NCBI GenBank assembly: GCA_046497505.1
Contig: JAWOFN010000006.1
Coordinates: 1 to 30,691, forward strand
From: JAWOFN01 sp046497505 [NCBI: bacterium]
Lineage (GTDB): Bacteria; Blakebacterota; Blakebacteria; Blakebacterales
Direction of reading: 5' to 3'
Length of the DNA: 30,691 bases
A program made the position numbers and the translations under genes. The notes under the pieces were generated by a model that was not told the origin of the DNA, did not search any database, and saw only the letters and a list, made by a program, of their open reading frames with translations. Below, piece after piece: positions 15,919 through 23,589 of this stretch; the stretch's first letter is position 1; every line of letters starts with the position of its first letter.

Positions 15919-16671
15919 ATGTCCCGCACCCGGGTACGCCTCCTCATGGAATACGACGGCGCCGCCTACAGCGGGTGGCAGCGTCAGCCGGATGCGCATA
16001 CCGTCCAGGGCGCGGTGGAAGAGGCCCTTGCCACCATCCTGCGGGAACCGGTCACGGTGTTCGGTCAGGGGCGGACCGACGCCGGGGTCCACGCCGAGGG
16101 ACAGGCGGCCCACGCCGACCTGCCCGGCGAGGGACACGTACTGGAACGGCTCAAGAGGAGGCTCAACAGGATCCTCCGTCCCTCCTGCGCCCTGCTGCGA
16201 CTGGACCGGGCCCCTCCCGACTTCCACGCGCGCTTCCATGCAGCTGAACGGAGATATCGCTACCAGGTCGTCCTGAGACCCTCACCCCTGCGTCACCGCA
16301 CCTATTGGGAGGTCCGCGGTCCCCTCGACGAGGTGGCGATCCGTTCCCTGATGGGGGCGGTCCTGGGAGAGCACGAGTTTGGGGCCTTCTGCAGCCACAG
16401 CCAGGAACGGGCCCACACCCGCTGTGTCGTCCGGGCTTTTACGTTGGAGGGGGATGGGGCCGAGCGTACTTTCCGTATCGCCGCCGACCGTTTCCTGCAC
16501 AACATGGTGCGACGACTGGTGGGTGACCTCGTGGCGGTGGGCAGGGGACGGAGGCCGGCGGACCAGGTGCTGGAACGCCTCGACAGTCCGGGACCCGCCC
16601 GCGACGGTCTCACCGCGCCCGCTCACGGGCTCATTCTGGAAGAGGTCGTCTACCCTGATGGCCCACAATGA
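15919..16671 (+). CDS. truA: tRNA pseudouridine(38-40) synthase
   Basis: Converts uridines 38-40 in the anticodon arm of many tRNAs to pseudouridine. The 250-residue protein has the TruA pattern throughout: VRLLMEYDGAAYSGWQRQP near the N-terminus, catalytic D54 in FGQGRTDAGVHAEGQ, FHARFHAAERRYRY around the middle and FLHNMVRRLVGDLVAVGRG in the C-terminal half. Length is normal for the family (about 245-270). A longer open frame runs upstream, but ATG 15919 coincides with the start of homology and follows GGGAG at 15904. It is divergent from the small membrane protein gene across a 243-base gap. I did not find a convincing promoter for it in that gap. Confidence 0.95.
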   Translation: MSRTRVRLLMEYDGAAYSGWQRQPDAHTVQGAVEEALATILREPVTVFGQGRTDAGVHAEGQAAHADLPGEGHVLERLKRRLNRILRPSCALLRLDRAPPDFHARFHAAERRYRYQVVLRPSPLRHRTYWEVRGPLDEVAIRSLMGAVLGEHEFGAFCSHSQERAHTRCVVRAFTLEGDGAERTFRIAADRFLHNMVRRLVGDLVAVGRGRRPADQVLERLDSPGPARDGLTAPAHGLILEEVVYPDGPQ

Positions 16672-16673
16672 GA

Positions 16674-16701
16674 TACTATGGTTCAATGATGTAAAACATT
16701 A
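16674..16701 (+). promoter_or_regulatory. AT-rich leader with possible -10 and dyad before fsa
   Basis: The 57-base gap between truA and the aldolase gene is markedly AT-rich. It holds TACTAT (16674-16679), a good -10, but no matching -35. Just after it is an imperfect palindrome at 16687-16701 with core ATGT-AAA-ACAT (16689-16699), which would sit at the transcription start. Possible regulated promoter; evidence is composition and symmetry only. Confidence 0.35.
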
Positions 16702-16728
16702 CCTCTTACGCTGGGAGAGGGACCGAAC

Positions 16729-17376
16729 ATGAAGTTCTTCATCGACACAGCGAACATCGACCAGATCCGGGACGCGAACGAACTGGGCATCCTGGACGGC
16801 GTGACCACCAACCCCTCGCTGGTCGCCAGGGAGGGCCGCGACCACGACGATCTGGTGGCTGAGATATGCGAGGTCGTGGGAGGGGACGTCTCGGCCGAGG
16901 TCCTGGCCACCGAGACCGAAGGCATGGTGGATGAGGCCAGGCGACTGGCCGCGATCGCCGACAACATCGTGGTCAAGCTCCCCACCACACCGGACGGCCT
17001 CAAGGCATGCAGGATCCTCTCGGCCGAGGGGATCAAGGTGAACATGACCCTCATCTTCAACCCCATCCAGGCCCTCATGTGCGCGAAGGCCGGGGCAGCG
17101 TACGTGAGCCCCTTCGTGGGGCGGCTGGATGATATCCAGCACGAAGGGATGTACCTGGTCCAGCAGCTGGTGACCATCTTCCAGAACTACGGTTTCGATA
17201 CCGAGATTCTCGTGGCGAGCGTGCGTCATCCCCTCCACGTGGTGGAGGCCTCAGAGCTCGGGGCGGACGTGGTGACCGTGCCTCACGCGGTGATCCGCAA
17301 GCTCCTGGACCACCCTCTCACGGACAGCGGCCTGGAACGATTCCTGGCCGACGCACGGGAGTCGGGGCGGTCGTAG
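16729..17376 (+). CDS. fsa: Fructose-6-phosphate aldolase / small transaldolase
   Basis: A 215-residue (beta/alpha)8 enzyme of the FSA/TalC-type transaldolase family, which uses a Schiff-base lysine to move or cleave three-carbon units of sugar phosphates. Seen: [20 protein letters not shown] at the N-terminus, [13 protein letters not shown], the catalytic K83 in [32 protein letters not shown] and [11 protein letters not shown]. Many proteins with this sequence are transaldolases of the pentose phosphate pathway rather than true aldolases, and sequence alone does not separate them. GGGAGAGGGA precedes the ATG. The gene stands alone between truA and the HtrA protease, with its own AT-rich upstream region. 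The following 83-base gap is full of GC-rich inverted repeats. Confidence 0.9.
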   Translation: MKFFIDTANIDQIRDANELGILDGVTTNPSLVAREGRDHDDLVAEICEVVGGDVSAEVLATETEGMVDEARRLAAIADNIVVKLPTTPDGLKACRILSAEGIKVNMTLIFNPIQALMCAKAGAAYVSPFVGRLDDIQHEGMYLVQQLVTIFQNYGFDTEILVASVRHPLHVVEASELGADVVTVPHAVIRKLLDHPLTDSGLERFLADARESGRS

Positions 17377-17459
17377 TGGATGGGCGGCCCGGGACCCGGG
17401 AGGACCCGTTGCGCCGGGAATCCCGGGAACCGCCGGGCGGCCCGCGAGTGATTTAGAGT

Positions 17460-18710
17460 ATGAGAAGAGACCTGCGATCATGGGCCATCAGCGTCGTCGC
17501 CGGCCTCCTGGTCGGCGCGGCGGGCGGTTTCCTCGCCCTCCAGGCGATCCGTGCCGCGACGGGGGCGGAAACGGTCGTCACGGTGCCGGAGCAGTCTCCC
17601 GCCGGGAGCACCGACTCCCGTCTCCCCGGACCGGGTGAGGACCTCCTGGAGGTCGTGCCGGCCGAGCAGCTGGATGCCGAGATCCGGCGCGTGGTGAACC
17701 AGGCCCTCTCCCAGGGGCGGCGGACCGCCATCGTGAACGCCACCGAGAAGGTGCGTGCCTCTGTGGTGACCGTGTTCGTCACCCAGCGGGGCACCTCCTC
17801 CCTGTTCGACATCGTCTTCAACGCACCCCGCTCGCAGGAGGGGCTCGGGTCGGGGGTCATCGTCGCCGAGGACGGCTACATCCTCACCAACGAGCACGTC
17901 GTGGGGGGGCAGGGAGTGACCTCCATCAAGGTCAGGCTCGCCGACGGGGGGGAGCACGACGCGGACCTGGTGGATTCCGATGCCAGCCGGGACCTGGCGG
18001 TGATCAAGATCGACCCGCCCCGGGGTATGTCTGTGTCCGAGCTGGGTTCCTCCGAGGACCTCCTCATCGGGGAGTGGGTCATCGCCCTGGGCAGTCCCTA
18101 CGGCTTCGCCCTCCGTGATCCCCAGCCCAGCGTGAGCGTGGGGGTGGTCAGTGCGGTGGGCCGTTCCTTCATCACCGAGTCGGAAGGGGAGCTGCGGTAC
18201 TTCCCCAGTACTATCCAGACCGACGCGGCCATCAACCCGGGGAATTCCGGAGGACCCCTGGTGAACTCCCTGGGCGAGATCATCGGGATCAACAGCTTCA
18301 TCCTCTCCCAGAGCGGCGGTTCGGTGGGTATCGGCTTCGCCATCCCCATCGACCACGCCAAGCGCGCCATGGACCAGATCAGGGAGTACGGCTACATGCG
18401 CCGGCCCTGGGTGGGGCTGGAGAGTTACCGGCGCAACATGTACACGCTGGTTCGTCAGGGTGTGTACGAGAGCCCCGGAGCGGTGGTCGTCGACGTGGCG
18501 CCCCGGAGTCCCGCCGACGAGGCGGGGCTGGAACGGGGCGACCTGATCGTCAGGGTGGACGGCGAGCGGATCGAAGACCCCGCGGACCTGGACACGGCCC
18601 TGATCCGCGCGGAGATCGGTGATACGCTGGAGATCGAGTACTTCCCCTTTCGGAGCCGACGGACCGAGACCGTGGAGATCACGGTGGTGGAAGAGCCCCG
18701 GGGTCGGTGA
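17460..18710 (+). CDS. HtrA/DegP-type membrane-anchored serine protease
   Basis: A 416-residue envelope quality-control protease. An N-terminal helix (about 8-30, SWAISVVAGLLVGAAGGFLA) lacks a clear cleavage site and probably anchors it, leaving the rest in the periplasm. The trypsin-like domain (about 95-305) has an intact triad: H146 in TNEHVV, D178 in SRDLAVIKI and S263 in NPGNSGGPLVN. One PDZ domain (about 320-405) carries AGLERGDLIVRVDGE. One PDZ and an anchor make it DegS/HtrA-like rather than DegP. It contrasts with the triad-deficient paralogue at 3103. No Shine-Dalgarno precedes ATG 17460 (the bases read GTGATTTAGAGT) and a stop codon lies just upstream in frame, so translation may be leaderless or unusually initiated. 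Confidence 0.92.
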   Translation: MRRDLRSWAISVVAGLLVGAAGGFLALQAIRAATGAETVVTVPEQSPAGSTDSRLPGPGEDLLEVVPAEQLDAEIRRVVNQALSQGRRTAIVNATEKVRASVVTVFVTQRGTSSLFDIVFNAPRSQEGLGSGVIVAEDGYILTNEHVVGGQGVTSIKVRLADGGEHDADLVDSDASRDLAVIKIDPPRGMSVSELGSSEDLLIGEWVIALGSPYGFALRDPQPSVSVGVVSAVGRSFITESEGELRYFPSTIQTDAAINPGNSGGPLVNSLGEIIGINSFILSQSGGSVGIGFAIPIDHAKRAMDQIREYGYMRRPWVGLESYRRNMYTLVRQGVYESPGAVVVDVAPRSPADEAGLERGDLIVRVDGERIEDPADLDTALIRAEIGDTLEIEYFPFRSRRTETVEITVVEEPRGR

Positions 18711-18754
18711 AGCGGACGGCCCCCTACCCTGAGCACCTTCAGAGGACGTAACGG

Positions 18755-20053
18755 ATGATCGAGCGATACACCCGGCCCGAGATGGGCCGAATCTGGAGCC
18801 TGGAACACAAGTACGAGACCTGGCTCCAGGTGGAGCTGCTGGCCGTCGAGGCCCAGGTGCAGCTGGGCAGGGTGCCGGCCCGGGCACTGGAGGTCATCCG
18901 GGAGAAGGCGGGATTCGATCCCGACCGCATCTCGGAGATCGAGGCCGAGGTGCGCCACGACGTCATCGCCTTCCTCACCAGCGTGGCCGAGCAGGTGGGA
19001 CCCGAGAGCCGCTATATCCACCTGGGTATGACCTCCTACGACATGTCGGACACCGCCCTCGGCATCCGGATGAAAGAGGCGGGGGAGATCCTGCTGCAGG
19101 GGATACGGGACCTCCGGGGGGCGGTGGGCCTCAGGGCGAGGGAACACCGGCACACCCCCTGCATCGGCCGCACCCACGGGGTGCACGCAGAGCCCATCAC
19201 CTTCGGGCTCAAGCTGGCGGTCTACTACGATGAGTTCCGCAGGCATATCGAACGGCTGGAGGACGCTGTCGACGACGTGGCGACAGGCAAGATCAGCGGG
19301 TCGGTGGGTACCTTCGCCCACCTGGATCCGGAGGTGGAGACCTATGTCTGCGAGAAGCTGGGTCTGACCCCTGCTTCTGTGAGCACCCAGGTGGTGCAGC
19401 GGGACCGGCACGCCCACTTCCTGGGTGTCCTCACGGGCATCGCCGCCACCATCGAGAAGCTCGCGACCGAGATACGCAACCTGCAGCGGACCGAGATCCT
19501 GGAGGTGGAGGAGGGTTTCCGGAAGGGGCAGAAGGGCTCCTCGTCCATGCCGCACAAGCGCAACCCCATCGTGTGCGAGCGGATGACCGGCATGGCACGT
19601 CTCCTGAGGGGCTGGTCGCAGGTGGCCTTCGAGAACGTCGCCCTCTGGCACGAGCGGGACCTCTCCAACTCCGCCCCGGAGCGGGTGATCCTGGCCGACT
19701 CCTGCATCGCGCTGGACTACATGCTTTTCAAGATGACCGACGTGGTGGAGGACCTGGTGGTCTACCCGGAGAACATGCGCCGGAACCTGGACCTCACCGG
19801 GGGTCTCGTCTTCAGCCAGGTGGTCCTGACCGCCCTGGTGGAGGCGGACATCACACGGGAAGAGGCGTACAGGATCGTCCAGGAGAACGCGATGGCTGCC
19901 TGGGAGGAGGGAGGACCCACCTTCCGGGAACGGATTACGAAGGACGAGCGGGTGGCGGGCCGGATCGCCCCGGCCGAACTGGAGGCGTGTTTCGACGAGA
20001 CCAGGCAGCTGAGGAACGTGGATACGATCTTCCGGCGCGTGGGACTGGACTGA
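18755..20053 (+). CDS. purB: Adenylosuccinate lyase
   Basis: Acts twice in purine synthesis, removing fumarate from SAICAR and from adenylosuccinate. The 432-residue protein belongs to the fumarase/aspartase superfamily and has its three conserved regions: GMTSYDMSDTALGIR (about 90-105), GRTHGVHAEPITFG (about 138-151) and the signature loop GSSSMPHKRNP (261-271) carrying the catalytic serine. Length is the bacterial norm (about 430). It opens a compact plus-strand run; the next gene starts six bases after its stop. Its partners in purine synthesis are not nearby; it is instead followed by phospholipid genes, so the grouping seems to be a housekeeping string rather than a pathway operon. Confidence 0.96.
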   Translation: MIERYTRPEMGRIWSLEHKYETWLQVELLAVEAQVQLGRVPARALEVIREKAGFDPDRISEIEAEVRHDVIAFLTSVAEQVGPESRYIHLGMTSYDMSDTALGIRMKEAGEILLQGIRDLRGAVGLRAREHRHTPCIGRTHGVHAEPITFGLKLAVYYDEFRRHIERLEDAVDDVATGKISGSVGTFAHLDPEVETYVCEKLGLTPASVSTQVVQRDRHAHFLGVLTGIAATIEKLATEIRNLQRTEILEVEEGFRKGQKGSSSMPHKRNPIVCERMTGMARLLRGWSQVAFENVALWHERDLSNSAPERVILADSCIALDYMLFKMTDVVEDLVVYPENMRRNLDLTGGLVFSQVVLTALVEADITREEAYRIVQENAMAAWEEGGPTFRERITKDERVAGRIAPAELEACFDETRQLRNVDTIFRRVGLD

Positions 20054-20058
20054 TCCCG

Positions 20059-20703
20059 ATGCCGAGCGGCGGTATCCGACTGGCGCGGGGCGGGGGTGTC
20101 CTGGTCGTCCTCTTCCTGGCACCCTCCGCGGCCGCCTTCCTTGTTTCATGGCTGGGCGGGCCCCGGTGGCTGGAGGCCGCGGCCTGGAGCCTCCTCTTCC
20201 TCGCCGCCGGCATGCTCTTCTTCTTCCGGGACCCCGAGCGGGAGCCCGGTCCGGGGGTCCCGGACGACCGGGCGCTCTCACCATCGGACGGGAAGGTGGT
20301 GGCCGCACGGGAAGGATCCGAGGGGACCTTCGTGGCCCTCTACCTGAACCTCCTGGATGTCCACGTGGTGAGGGCGCCGCTGGAGGGACGGCTGCAGGAG
20401 GTCCGGATCATCGAGGGGGGGCATCGCCGAGCCTCTTCCGCCGAGTCGATGGCGAACACCGGTGCGGAATACACTGCCGGGGGCGCCCGGGGGGTATGGA
20501 CCCTCCGGATGCTGGCCGGGTTGCTGGTCCGGAGGGTGGTCCCGTATCTTGGGACGCGTGAAGAGGTGGGGCGGGGCGCCCGGGTCGGGTTGATCCGTTT
20601 CGGCAGCAGGGTGGAGACCACCCTGCCGGCGGGATACCGGCTGCTGGTCGAGCCCGGGCAGCGGGTCCGGGCCGGCGAGACCCCCCTGGCAGAGGGACCT
20701 TGA
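20059..20703 (+). CDS. psd: Phosphatidylserine decarboxylase, short form
   Basis: Makes phosphatidylethanolamine from phosphatidylserine in the inner membrane using a self-generated pyruvoyl group. The 214-residue protein is of the short type, about two thirds of the E. coli enzyme. It has an N-terminal membrane hairpin (about 12-57), then SPSDGKVV, LYLNLLDVHVVRAPLEG and the self-cleavage site in LIRFGSRVETTLP. Cleavage between G182 and S183 would create the pyruvoyl from S183 and release a 32-residue alpha chain. The usual N in VHVNR is V here. A longer upstream open frame lies entirely inside purB; ATG 20059 starts the homology. It is followed after one base by pssA, which supplies its substrate. 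Confidence 0.9.
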   Translation: MPSGGIRLARGGGVLVVLFLAPSAAAFLVSWLGGPRWLEAAAWSLLFLAAGMLFFFRDPEREPGPGVPDDRALSPSDGKVVAAREGSEGTFVALYLNLLDVHVVRAPLEGRLQEVRIIEGGHRRASSAESMANTGAEYTAGGARGVWTLRMLAGLLVRRVVPYLGTREEVGRGARVGLIRFGSRVETTLPAGYRLLVEPGQRVRAGETPLAEGP

Positions 20704-20704
20704 G

Positions 20705-21421
20705 TTGGCCGCGACCATCCTCACGGCAGGCAACCTCGTGTGCGGATTCGCCGCCATCCTCCTGGTGACGCTCCCGGGCCTGCTGGGCTGGGGTTCGCCG
20801 CAGCTGGAGACGGCGGTGTGGTGCCTGGCGGCGGCGGGGGTGCTGGACGCCGCTGACGGTCCGGTGGCCAGGAGGTTCGGGACACCCCCCGCACCCTGGG
20901 GGCGCCAGTTCGATGCTCTGGCCGACCTGGTCTCCTTCGGGCTCGCACCGGTCCTGCTGCTCGGTTCGGCGATGCCGGCCTCATGGAACCACCTCATGGC
21001 CGCCGGGGGGGTGCTGTACATCCTGGCGGGTGCCTGGCGACTGGCTCGTTTCCTCTGGACCGCCGATCGGATGGGCCCGGGACGCTTCCAGGGCCTGCCC
21101 ATAACCGGGGCGGGACTCGCCCTGGCGGCCTTCTGGCTCTTCGAGGCGGGACGCTGGGGGACGCTGACCCACCCGGCGGCGGGGATCACGCTGCTCGGGG
21201 GGAGCGCGGTGCTCATGGTGAGCCGGGTCCCCTATCGCAAGTTCCCCGCCTTCGGGGGTGTCGGTGCCGGGGGCAGAGTACTGGCTGCGGCCGCGGTGGC
21301 GGCCATCACCCTCCGGCCATCGGTCATGGGGCTGGTCGTGGCGGTGACCTACATGATGTACGCGCCGATCCTAGCGGGGGTGAACGCCCTGCGGGGATCG
21401 GAGTCGATCCCTTCGGAGTGA
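20705..21421 (+). CDS. pssA: CDP-diacylglycerol-serine O-phosphatidyltransferase
   Basis: Joins serine to CDP-diacylglycerol to form phosphatidylserine, the substrate of the decarboxylase encoded immediately before it. The 238-residue membrane protein has about seven hydrophobic helices. The CDP-alcohol motif lies near the N-terminus: D48, D51-G52, A55-R56, G66, D70 and D74. There are nine residues between R56 and G66, one more than in the common form of the motif. LTAGNLVCGFAAILL precedes it, as in other PssA proteins. TTG 20705 is the only sensible start, one base after the psd stop, with AGAGGGAC as ribosome site; the N-terminus is slightly short. Together psd and pssA form a two-gene phosphatidylethanolamine module. 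Confidence 0.9.
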   Translation: MAATILTAGNLVCGFAAILLVTLPGLLGWGSPQLETAVWCLAAAGVLDAADGPVARRFGTPPAPWGRQFDALADLVSFGLAPVLLLGSAMPASWNHLMAAGGVLYILAGAWRLARFLWTADRMGPGRFQGLPITGAGLALAAFWLFEAGRWGTLTHPAAGITLLGGSAVLMVSRVPYRKFPAFGGVGAGGRVLAAAAVAAITLRPSVMGLVVAVTYMMYAPILAGVNALRGSESIPSE

Positions 21422-21433
21422 CGGGAGGCGGGA

Positions 21434-21700
21434 ATGCCGAGACGATACAGAATGGGTGTGCTGGTGCTCTGGCTGGCGGCCGGTGCCGTGATCGGATCGG
21501 TCGTGGGGCAGCTCTTCGGCCTCATCCTCCCCGAGGGAGTGGTCCGCCAGTTCTTCCTCACCGGCACGAACATCGGTTTCGGCCCCGGTACCCTCGATCT
21601 CGCCGTGATGAGCGTCACCGTGGGGTTCCGTCTCACCATCAACGTGGTCGGGGTGCTCGGGATCCTCTTCGCCGGTTATTACTTCCGCTGGTATCAGTAG
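21434..21700 (+). CDS. DUF4321-like small membrane protein
   Basis: An 88-residue protein with two membrane helices: about 9-31 (LVLWLAAGAVIGSVVGQLFG) and about 65-84 (RLTINVVGVLGILFAGYYF), joined by a loop with IGFGPGTLDLAVMSVTVGF. The pattern of a glycine-rich first helix, a loop with a P-x-x-L-DL-like stretch and a second helix ending in aromatic residues recalls DUF4321, whose function is unknown. It starts 12 bases after pssA behind GGGAGGCGGGA, and lies 78 bases before tatA. It occupies the region where gatC might be expected upstream of gatA, but it is plainly a membrane protein and not GatC. Confidence 0.65.
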   Translation: MPRRYRMGVLVLWLAAGAVIGSVVGQLFGLILPEGVVRQFFLTGTNIGFGPGTLDLAVMSVTVGFRLTINVVGVLGILFAGYYFRWYQ

Positions 21701-21746
21701 GGGACGTCCGTCCGGGAGGTCCGGGCGGTTCACAGGACATCGCAGA

Positions 21747-21764
21747 GGACCGCCCCGGCGGTCC
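21747..21764 (+). other. Hairpin directly upstream of the tatA ribosome site
   Basis: GGACCGCC (21747-21754), CC, GGCGGTCC (21757-21764) form an eight-pair stem ending exactly where the tatA Shine-Dalgarno GGGGAG (21765-21770) begins. No T tract follows, so a simple terminator is unlikely; an RNA-processing or translational control element is possible. Confidence 0.4.
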
Positions 21765-21778
21765 GGGGAGTGTCCATC

Positions 21779-22129
21779 ATGGGTATCGGGACACAGGAGA
21801 TCCTTCTGCTGCTCTTCTTCGCCCTGATCTTCTTCGGGGCAAACAAGATCCCGGGTATCGCCCGGGGACTGGGCAAGGGGATCGCAGAGTTCCGGCGGGC
21901 GGCCCGGGACATCCAGGATGAGATCAACCGCAGCGTGAACGATGAACCGGGGCGCCCGGAGCGCCCGAAGGAGATCCCTGGCGAAGGACCGGAGCGGATG
22001 GCCGGAGGCCCTTCTCCGGAGACCTCCATGCGGCCCCCGCGGGAGACGTCCCCGGAGGATGGGCCCGCGGAGGAAGATCAAAAGAAGAAGGAGGAGGAAG
22101 GCGGAGGAGAACACCCGGAAGAGGCATGA
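21779..22129 (+). CDS. tatA: Sec-independent (Tat) translocase subunit TatA
   Basis: The pore-forming component of the twin-arginine system, which exports folded proteins. The 116-residue protein has the classical N-terminus MGIGTQEILLLLFFALIFFG (membrane helix about 5-20), hinge ANKIPGIARGLGKG, and an amphipathic helix to about 50. The remaining ~65 residues are a charged, disordered tail rich in Pro, Glu and Lys, longer than in most TatA proteins. ATG 21779 has GGGGAG at ideal spacing; an in-frame GTG at 21770 overlaps that site and is less likely. No tatC is in the window. Its stop overlaps the gatA start (ATGA), so the two are translationally coupled. TatA and TatE cannot be distinguished here. 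Confidence 0.92.
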   Translation: MGIGTQEILLLLFFALIFFGANKIPGIARGLGKGIAEFRRAARDIQDEINRSVNDEPGRPERPKEIPGEGPERMAGGPSPETSMRPPRETSPEDGPAEEDQKKKEEEGGGEHPEEA

Positions 22130-23589
22130 GCCTGCCAGCAAGCATCACCCGGAGCATCCCCACGGTCAGCGACATCGCCCGTTGGGTGGCGTCGGGAACC
22201 CGCTCTGCGGAGGAGACCGTCCGGGAGGCACTGGACCGGATCCGCAGCGACCAGCCCCACCTGAACACCTTCCTGCATGTCAACGGGGAGTCGGCTCTCC
22301 GGGAAGCGGATCGTATCGACGCACTGGATGCCGCCGGGCGGGAACGCCTCCCTCTGGCCGGGGTCCCCCTGGCCGCCAAGGACATGTTCGTCACACCCGG
22401 TCGGGAGGGGCCCACCACGGCGGGTTCGCGGCTCCTGGAGAGATGGCGGGCGCCCGAGGGCTATGAGTCCGCCGTGCTCAGGCGCCTCAGGGACGCCGGC
22501 GCTGTCCTGGTGGGGAAGACGAACCAGGATGAGTTCGGTATGGGCTCCAGCGGTGAGCACAGCGCGTTCGGTCCCACCCGGAACCCGCTGGCGACCGATC
22601 GGGTCCCGGGGGGGAGCAGCAGCGGCAGCGCGGCGGCCGTGGCCTCCGGCTCCGTTCCCGTCGCGCTGGGTACCGACACGGGGGGGTCGGTGCGGCAGCC
22701 CGCGTCCCTCACCGGGACGGTGGGGCTGCGGCCGACCTGGGGCCGGGTGAGCCGATACGGCATGGTCGCATTCGCCTCCAGCTTCGACCAGGCCGGTCCC
22801 ATCACCCGGACGGTGGAGGACGCGGCCCTCCTGCTGGAGAGTATGGCCGGTCCCGATCGCCGGGATGCCACGTGCGGCCGGCAGCAGGTGGATCGGTGGC
22901 GGGAAGCCGCCGGGGCGGGAGTGGAAGGACTTCGTGTAGGTGTCGCGGCGGACTGGGTCGGGGCGATCCCCGGCACCGCGGCCGAGGCCCTCGAGGAGGC
23001 GGTCGGCCGGCTGGAGGAGGCGGGGGCCCGCCTTCGGGAGGTGACCGCGCCCCCGGTCGAGGACGCCCTGGCCGCCTACTACCTCATCGCGGCCAGCGAG
23101 GCGGGCAGCAACCTGGCCCGGTACGACGGCGTGCGCTACGGATACCGAGCCGAGGGGTGCCGCGATCTGGATGAACTCTATGGCCGGTCCCGGGGGGAGG
23201 GGCTGGGGCGTGAGGTCCGCCGGAGGGTCCTGCTGGGGGCCTTCGCGCTGACCGAAGGGTACGCGGACGCCCATTACCAGCGGGCACGCAGGGTCCAGGC
23301 CGGTGTCCGGGAGGCCTTCGCCCGGCTCTTCCAGGAAGTGGATGTGCTGATCGGTCCCACCTCCCCGCAGGGGGCGTGGCCGCTGGGCGCGAAGGAGGGC
23401 GACCCTCTCGCGATGTATCGGAGCGACAGCTTCACCGTGCCGGCCAGCCTGGGAGGCATCCCGGCCCTCTCGCTCCCCTGCGGCTGCGATGACGAGGGGC
23501 TCCCCATGGGGGCACAGGTCATGGCGGACCGATTTCGGGAGGACCTGCTCTTCCGGGCGGCCGGTGCCCTCGAGGAGGGTCCTTCGTGA
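22126..23589 (+). CDS. gatA: Asp/Glu-tRNA amidotransferase subunit A
   Basis: The glutaminase subunit of GatCAB, which frees ammonia used to convert Glu-tRNA-Gln or Asp-tRNA-Asn to the correct aminoacyl-tRNA. The 487-residue amidase-signature protein has the Ser-cisSer-Lys triad: K85 in LAAKDMF, S164 in the loop GGSSSGSAAAVASG and nucleophile S188 in TDTGGSVRQPA. The spacings (79 and 24) match known GatA enzymes. The N-terminus is normal, with no fused GatC. The gene normally preceded by gatC is instead preceded by tatA, overlapping it by four bases. Its own end overlaps gatB by four bases (GTGA). Activity would require GatC from elsewhere in the genome. Confidence 0.95.
   Translation: MSLPASITRSIPTVSDIARWVASGTRSAEETVREALDRIRSDQPHLNTFLHVNGESALREADRIDALDAAGRERLPLAGVPLAAKDMFVTPGREGPTTAGSRLLERWRAPEGYESAVLRRLRDAGAVLVGKTNQDEFGMGSSGEHSAFGPTRNPLATDRVPGGSSSGSAAAVASGSVPVALGTDTGGSVRQPASLTGTVGLRPTWGRVSRYGMVAFASSFDQAGPITRTVEDAALLLESMAGPDRRDATCGRQQVDRWREAAGAGVEGLRVGVAADWVGAIPGTAAEALEEAVGRLEEAGARLREVTAPPVEDALAAYYLIAASEAGSNLARYDGVRYGYRAEGCRDLDELYGRSRGEGLGREVRRRVLLGAFALTEGYADAHYQRARRVQAGVREAFARLFQEVDVLIGPTSPQGAWPLGAKEGDPLAMYRSDSFTVPASLGGIPALSLPCGCDDEGLPMGAQVMADRFREDLLFRAAGALEEGPS

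Noticed and set aside
17377-17459. GC-rich inverted repeats after fsa as a terminator
   Set aside because: Several overlapping short repeats but no stem with a following T run; nothing specific can be claimed.
18455-20308. 617-codon minus-strand open frame across the HtrA end and purB
   Set aside because: Antisense shadow rich in His, Gly and Pro, with no domain; both plus-strand genes are secure.
20846-20928. Extra residue in the PssA CDP-alcohol motif as a frameshift sign
   Set aside because: All conserved Asp, Gly and Arg residues remain in frame, and the spacing between R and G varies in this superfamily.
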